From contig NZ_VTYQ01000003.1 in assembly GCF_013113835.1 (NCBI RefSeq), forward strand, positions 372,001 through 436,000: a stretch of 64,000 nt of DNA, written 5' to 3'. The notes beneath the pieces are model-generated. The model was not told the origin of the DNA. It was given only the letters and a program-made list of their open reading frames with translations, and did not search any database. This document shows, piece by piece, positions 59,968 through 64,000 of this stretch (within the stretch, counting starts at the first letter, position 1; every line of letters begins with the position of its first letter). A program made the position numbers and the translations under genes. This DNA is from Vibrio sp. RE88 (GTDB taxonomy: Bacteria; Pseudomonadota; Gammaproteobacteria; Enterobacterales; Vibrionaceae).

Positions 59968-60041
59968 TGACCCGTTTCCTTTACCAAATAATTAGCCTCC
60001 GATAGAATTATTAAAGCGGCCAAACTCTGTAATTGTTATCC

Positions 60042-60725
60042 ATGGATGAGAACTCACAAATACTTACTTTTTTAGATTTTGAACTGCTGATTGACCAGCG
60101 ACTTCTTAAACGCACGGATAGTGAGCAGACCGTTCGCCTTTCTAATTCTGAAAGCCTATTGCTCCAGTTTCTCGCTCAGACACCTGGTGAAACTGTCTCT
60201 AGAGAAACACTCCTCAGCGAATGCTGGCCAGGTAGAATCGTCACCCAGAGTTCACTCAATGTCGCCATTAAGAACTTACGCCAAGCCTTTGAACAATTAA
60301 ACAGTGAAAGCCCCATCGTCACAGACCTTGGTAAAGGTTACTCTCTGCGGGGGGAATCATGGCCTAGCCAAGACCAAGTCAAGCCAGAAGGCCCCGTTTC
60401 AACTGACAACGAGGTTGATCGAGTCTCCTCACTGTCCGAACCCTTGCCATGGGAATGGGTAATTTTCAGCTTGGGCTTCATCAGCACACTTTATGCGCTG
60501 TTCCTCTATACGGAAATTGTCGAAACCACCAAAATCAATGGTGTTATAACCTACTACGATGGCTTTGCCCTTGATGAGACCAAGCTGTCTGAAATGCCGG
60601 AGCAGGCAGATTTCCATATCATCTTCCCCAAAGGTGGCGCGATGCACTGTTATCAAGTACTCACATACAGCGACGATGAGTTTGTTGAGCTGAACAACCA
60701 ATTAGGGCAATGCGACGATGAATAA
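60042..60725 (+). CDS. ToxR-like membrane-anchored winged-helix regulator
   Basis: A 227-residue inner-membrane transcription factor. The OmpR/ToxR-type winged helix covers about 5-105, with ETVSRETLLSECWPGRIVTQSSLNVAIKNLRQAF and the wing DLGKGYSLRG. A Pro/Glu-rich linker follows, then one membrane segment (about 137-156) and a short periplasmic domain (157-227) with two cysteines, C203 and C224, that could form a disulfide as in ToxR. The ATG at 60042 is chosen over a TTG at 60033. No ribosome site is strong. The stop overlaps the next gene by 8 bp. It is not ToxR itself: the protein is shorter and the periplasmic part differs. Targets unknown. Confidence 0.88.
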   Translation: MDENSQILTFLDFELLIDQRLLKRTDSEQTVRLSNSESLLLQFLAQTPGETVSRETLLSECWPGRIVTQSSLNVAIKNLRQAFEQLNSESPIVTDLGKGYSLRGESWPSQDQVKPEGPVSTDNEVDRVSSLSEPLPWEWVIFSLGFISTLYALFLYTEIVETTKINGVITYYDGFALDETKLSEMPEQADFHIIFPKGGAMHCYQVLTYSDDEFVELNNQLGQCDDE

Positions 60726-61161
60726 ATCGATCTCTTTTTTCTTTAGAGGCGCCTTACTCGCCATCACCCTATTTCTGGCTTGGGGAATCGTCTCAGCGCT
60801 GTTGACCGCTGACAGATACAGCCTGACAACCACCCACCCGGGAATCTCCAACGAAAAGCTGAAAGTGACCCTGAAACACGGCCAGATTAAGGCTCACTTT
60901 GTTTCGCGTGCGATAAAATCCCGTCGAGTCATTTCTTATGATATGCACGGTGTCTTTCTGCGCTTCGGTCCACACTACATATTATTCACAACCGATGACT
61001 CAGACGATGTTAAAGCTCGCGAACTGGCCGTCCGTAAGCTGTTTATTAATAAGATCTCTGATAATCAGGCATTTCTGATCAGTGATAGAAGAGGCTCATT
61101 TAAAATGAGAGACGGCTCCGTCATTTACCTAAACAGCGTCTTCACCGGGACCTATCGTTAA
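60718..61161 (+). CDS. small membrane-anchored periplasmic partner (ToxS/VtrC-like position)
   Basis: A 147-residue protein with one N-terminal membrane segment (about 7-29) and a beta-rich periplasmic domain without cysteines (LKVTLKHGQIKAHFV, RVISYDMHGVFLRFGPHYILF, GSFKMRDGSVIYLNS). The ATG lies inside the end of the regulator gene, with an 8-bp overlap, so the two are translated together. This is the arrangement of ToxS, TcpH and VtrC beside their regulators. I see no direct sequence similarity that would name it; partnership is inferred from layout and topology. Confidence 0.8.
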   Translation: MNKSISFFFRGALLAITLFLAWGIVSALLTADRYSLTTTHPGISNEKLKVTLKHGQIKAHFVSRAIKSRRVISYDMHGVFLRFGPHYILFTTDDSDDVKARELAVRKLFINKISDNQAFLISDRRGSFKMRDGSVIYLNSVFTGTYR

Positions 61162-61204
61162 AAGGCGCTCAACCCATTTTCAGCCATGAGTAGAGCTACC
61201 GTCT

Positions 61205-61975
61205 CTACTTATTATTTTTCTGCTGCGATTTGGCAAACTCAGCCATGGTTTCAACCAAGTTAATCGGCATTGGGAAAATAATGGTCGAGGTTTTGTCGGT
61301 CGAGATCTCCGTTAAGGTCTGCATATATCGAAGTTGCAGCGCATTTGGCGCTTGATTAAGTATCTCAGCCGCTTCTCTGAGCTTGTTTGATGCCTCTAAT
61401 TCACCTGTTGCATGGATAATCTTCGCGCGCCGATTACGTTCTGCTTCCGCTTGCCGAGCCAGAGCTCGCACCATACTGTCATTGAGGTCCACATGCTTAA
61501 CTTCAACAGTGGCGATTTTAATCCCCCAGTCATCCGTTTGCTGATCAAGTATCGCCTGCAGATCTTTGTTCAGTTGCTCTCGCTCTGACAGCAGTTCGTC
61601 CAATTCATGTTGACCTAACACAGAACGCAGCGTTGTTTGGGAGAGCTGGCTGGTCGCATCGCTATAGCTTTCAATATTGTTGATCGCCATTTGTGGATCT
61701 ATCACGCGAAAATAAACCACGGCGTTGACGCGTACCGAGACATTATCACGTGTGATCAAATCCTGAGTCGGCACATCTAATACCACTGTTCGAAGATCAA
61801 CCCGTACCATTTGTTGTATAAACGGAATCAGGATGATCAGCCCCGGCCCTTTGACTTCTTGAAAACGGCCAAGAAAGAACACCACGCCACGCTCATATTC
61901 ACGCAGCACCTTGAACATTTGAGTCGCCACTGCAATCAACAGCAGCGCAATCACTCCACCTGTATACATCCACAT
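61205..61975 (-). CDS. slipin, stomatin/SPFH-domain membrane protein
   Basis: A 256-residue SPFH protein: one N-terminal hydrophobic hairpin (about 3-20) then the band-7 domain ([36 protein letters not shown], about 28-200) and a C-terminal helix. Slipins form membrane-bound oligomers. In prokaryotes they are paired with an NfeD protease, as here; nfeD lies 9 bp upstream on the same strand. Proposed roles in membrane organisation and quality control come from family studies. Confidence 0.93.
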   Translation of the reverse strand: MWMYTGGVIALLLIAVATQMFKVLREYERGVVFFLGRFQEVKGPGLIILIPFIQQMVRVDLRTVVLDVPTQDLITRDNVSVRVNAVVYFRVIDPQMAINNIESYSDATSQLSQTTLRSVLGQHELDELLSEREQLNKDLQAILDQQTDDWGIKIATVEVKHVDLNDSMVRALARQAEAERNRRAKIIHATGELEASNKLREAAEILNQAPNALQLRYMQTLTEISTDKTSTIIFPMPINLVETMAEFAKSQQKNNK

Positions 61976-61984
61976 AACCGCCTC

Positions 61985-63364
61985 CTAGTTTTTCGCGCTT
62001 TGTTGCGCTCTCACTGTCAGCTTTAACCCTTGAATTTGGGTGACTTCAACTTTGTCACCCTGCCTTAGTATTTCTTCATTTGTCGCTTTTGCATGCCACA
62101 GCGCGCCATCCATTCTGACCGTGCCAACACCTTCGGCAAAGTCTTCACACACCACCGCCGTTTTACCCGAATAATTTTCCACCCCTGTTGTGACCTGCTT
62201 ACGACGCACTTTAAGTAACAGACCAACCGTAAGAATGATGAATGCCGCGGAAAACAGCGCAATACCGAGAATCAAAGGCACCGCAACCTGGAAACCGGGC
62301 AGACCACTATCAAGAAGAAAGATCGACCCGAGCACAAATGCGGTAATGCCGCCCAAGCCAAAAATACCAAAGCTAGGGTTAAATGCTTCCACAACCATCA
62401 ACGCGATGCCGAGCAATAACAACGCTAAGCCAACATAATTCACGGGCAACATTTGCAACGCGTACATCGCCAGTAATAAACAGATGCCGCCCAACACACC
62501 GGGCAGGCCAACTCCTGGGTTATAAAACTCCAGCAGTAAGCCATAGATACCAATCAACATCAGAATATAGGCAACATTGGGGTTGGTAATCACCGCAAGC
62601 ATCTCCGCTCGCCAATCGGGTTTTCGCTCGACCCAAGCCACATTTTTTAGCACCAGCTCTGTAGCAACGCTGTTTATCATCACCTCACGACCATTGGCTT
62701 TTTCTACCAGCTGCTCAGGTGAAGAGGCAATAAAGTCGATCACGTTCAATTCAAGCGCTTCCGTCGCATCCAAGCTTGCGGCTTCACTGACAGCTTTTTC
62801 TGCCCACTCTGCATTGCGACCATGTAGCCTCGCTAAGCCTTTAATATAGGCTTTGGCGTCGTTGATGACTTTCTTTTCCATCGCCGTTTTAGCAGGCACT
62901 TTTTCTGAGTTTTGCGGTGCAGACTCATCGCTTCCCTGAGTTGAGTCGTCTTCGTTGGCAGGTGTGGGAGACGGCGGTGCACCGCCTCCCAGACTGACAG
63001 GAGTGGCGGCCCCAAGGTTGGTCGCTTCAGCCATCGCTGCGATATGACTGGCAAATAAGATGTAAGTGCCAGCACTGGCGGCTCTTGCGCCTGAAGGGCC
63101 AACCCAAGTGGCGACTGGAATGTGTGATGTAGTGATCGAGCGAATCATGTCTCGCATCGCACTGTCCAGCCCACCGGGGGTGTCCATTTTGAGTAGGATC
63201 AGCTTGACCGTGCCCGTCTGATGCGCTTGTTCTATCTCGCGAGACACATAATCACTGGTCGCAGGGCCAATCGCTCCCTTGAGCGGAATAATCCACACTT
63301 CATTGGCCACAGCCGATGACATCGCCAGTAACCAGCTGATGATAAAAATCGATATCCATTTCAT
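61985..63364 (-). CDS. NfeD family ClpP-class membrane serine protease
   Basis: A 459-residue protein with a signal peptide (about 1-20) and a ClpP-like protease domain (about 25-230) with LLKMDTPGGLDSAMRDMI and the nucleophile region GARAASAGTYIL; the general-base Lys is probably in the helix after the insert. Residues about 125-165 are a Gly/Pro/Ser/Glu-rich low-complexity insert inside the protease domain. Four to five membrane segments follow (about 260-385), then an OB-fold NfeD domain. In Pyrococcus the partner protease cleaves stomatin. First gene of the nfeD-slipin pair. Confidence 0.92.
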   Translation of the reverse strand: MKWISIFIISWLLAMSSAVANEVWIIPLKGAIGPATSDYVSREIEQAHQTGTVKLILLKMDTPGGLDSAMRDMIRSITTSHIPVATWVGPSGARAASAGTYILFASHIAAMAEATNLGAATPVSLGGGAPPSPTPANEDDSTQGSDESAPQNSEKVPAKTAMEKKVINDAKAYIKGLARLHGRNAEWAEKAVSEAASLDATEALELNVIDFIASSPEQLVEKANGREVMINSVATELVLKNVAWVERKPDWRAEMLAVITNPNVAYILMLIGIYGLLLEFYNPGVGLPGVLGGICLLLAMYALQMLPVNYVGLALLLLGIALMVVEAFNPSFGIFGLGGITAFVLGSIFLLDSGLPGFQVAVPLILGIALFSAAFIILTVGLLLKVRRKQVTTGVENYSGKTAVVCEDFAEGVGTVRMDGALWHAKATNEEILRQGDKVEVTQIQGLKLTVRAQQSAKN

Positions 63365-63628
63365 ACCACCCTCCTGTTGTTAACAAGTCTTTGGTGGTCA
63401 CGCCTTAAATTATAGATACCCAGTGTGAAGGTTCATAATCATGCGTCACAAAGCAACTTATTCAGCAATGAATATGCAACACGTGAAATATAATTTTACC
63501 TTACCTGCAAAAACGTCATTCCAGATAACCGAGCGTTCGTTTATACAAGTGGCAACGTGGAACTGTCATTTTTGACTGCTAAAGTTATGTATTTGATTAC
63601 ATACAAATAATGTCAAAAGGCTAGAACC

Positions 63629-64000
63629 ATGGGAATCGCGTATCACACCTATATTGGCAAGCAGGTCACCCACTTGCCCAACCTCCCCTGCCGCGCAGCA
63701 GGAAATGTTTCTCTTAATACGCCAGTCGGTAATTGCATCGATCGCTTCGGCCGCATCTGGCTAGCAGACACCGCACACAATCGTTTGTTGGTGTTTGATA
63801 GAAAAATGAACAAGTTACTCGCCAGTTTTGGTTCAGTAGGAAGTGGCGGCCAACAATTTAATATGCCTTTTCGCCTTCTTCCTCACCCAGAAAAACCGTG
63901 GATTTATGTCAGTGACATTGCCAACAAACGCATCCATATCCTTGAATACAACCAAGCGCTAAACATTCGATCCATTCACCGCTTCGGTGCGGGTGATCCC
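63629..64000 (+). CDS. NHL-repeat beta-propeller protein, N-terminal fragment (runs off the right edge)
   Basis: An open frame of 124 codons from the ATG at 63629 to the window end without a stop. AAAAGG lies 8 nt upstream. The sequence shows NHL blades: TPVGNCIDRFGRIWLADTAHNRLLVFD, then FGSVGSGGQQFNMPFRL and WIYVSDIANKRIHILEYN. No signal peptide is visible, so the protein may be cytosolic. Function unknown; NHL propellers bind proteins, RNA or sugars. The 264 bp before it hold an AT-rich promoter region. Confidence 0.75.
   Translation, partial: MGIAYHTYIGKQVTHLPNLPCRAAGNVSLNTPVGNCIDRFGRIWLADTAHNRLLVFDRKMNKLLASFGSVGSGGQQFNMPFRLLPHPEKPWIYVSDIANKRIHILEYNQALNIRSIHRFGAGDP

Overview
The window is chromosomal DNA of a marine Vibrio; the species cannot be fixed from sequence alone. 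Several products carry Vibrio hallmarks: a FadR with the roughly 40-residue insertion known from vibrios, NhaB, the VolA lysophospholipase with its FadL partner, CsiV, a solo VC1899-type CARF protein, and an aminopeptidase of the Vibrio proteolyticus type. Base composition looks even. I see no tRNA, rRNA, IS element, phage gene or CRISPR array.

Layout. 1-8.2 kb: the 5' end of comEC (cut by the window edge), a DUF2062 protein, the lolCDE lipoprotein-sorting operon, a PlzB-like PilZ protein and mfd. 8.2-16.3 kb: CsiV, a GNAT acetyltransferase, an unknown small protein, ndh, ycfP, and an envelope/cofactor cluster (hinT, a COG3014 lipoprotein, ycfL, lpoB, thiK). 16.5-29.2 kb: a helical-sensor chemoreceptor, the CARF-nuclease protein, fadR/nhaB, dsbB and ftsK with a heptanucleotide tandem repeat holding both of their stop codons, lrp/ald and yfbV. 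29.6-41 kb: ackA-pta, a membrane diguanylate cyclase, a glutathionyl-hydroquinone reductase and oppABCDF. 41.5-47 kb: volA-fadL and a periplasmic-TPR diguanylate cyclase.

47-59 kb is the more accessory part. It holds a co-directional chemoreceptor / group II PLP decarboxylase / quaternary-amine-type binding protein set, two secreted proteases with related C-terminal PPC domains, another dCache chemoreceptor and a multidomain AA10 LPMO. Together they look like a set for finding and digesting polymers (protein, chitin) and sensing the products. 59.2-61.2 kb holds a small outer-membrane barrel followed by an overlapping gene pair built like ToxR/ToxS and VtrA/VtrC: a membrane-anchored winged-helix regulator plus a small periplasmic partner. 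This is my best candidate for an undescribed sensory system. 61.2-63.4 kb is an NfeD/slipin pair, and the window ends inside an NHL-repeat gene.

Most of the first 29 kb reads as core Vibrio chromosome with gene order like V. cholerae (from memory). Family names rest on recognised motifs and remembered homologues; no database search was possible.
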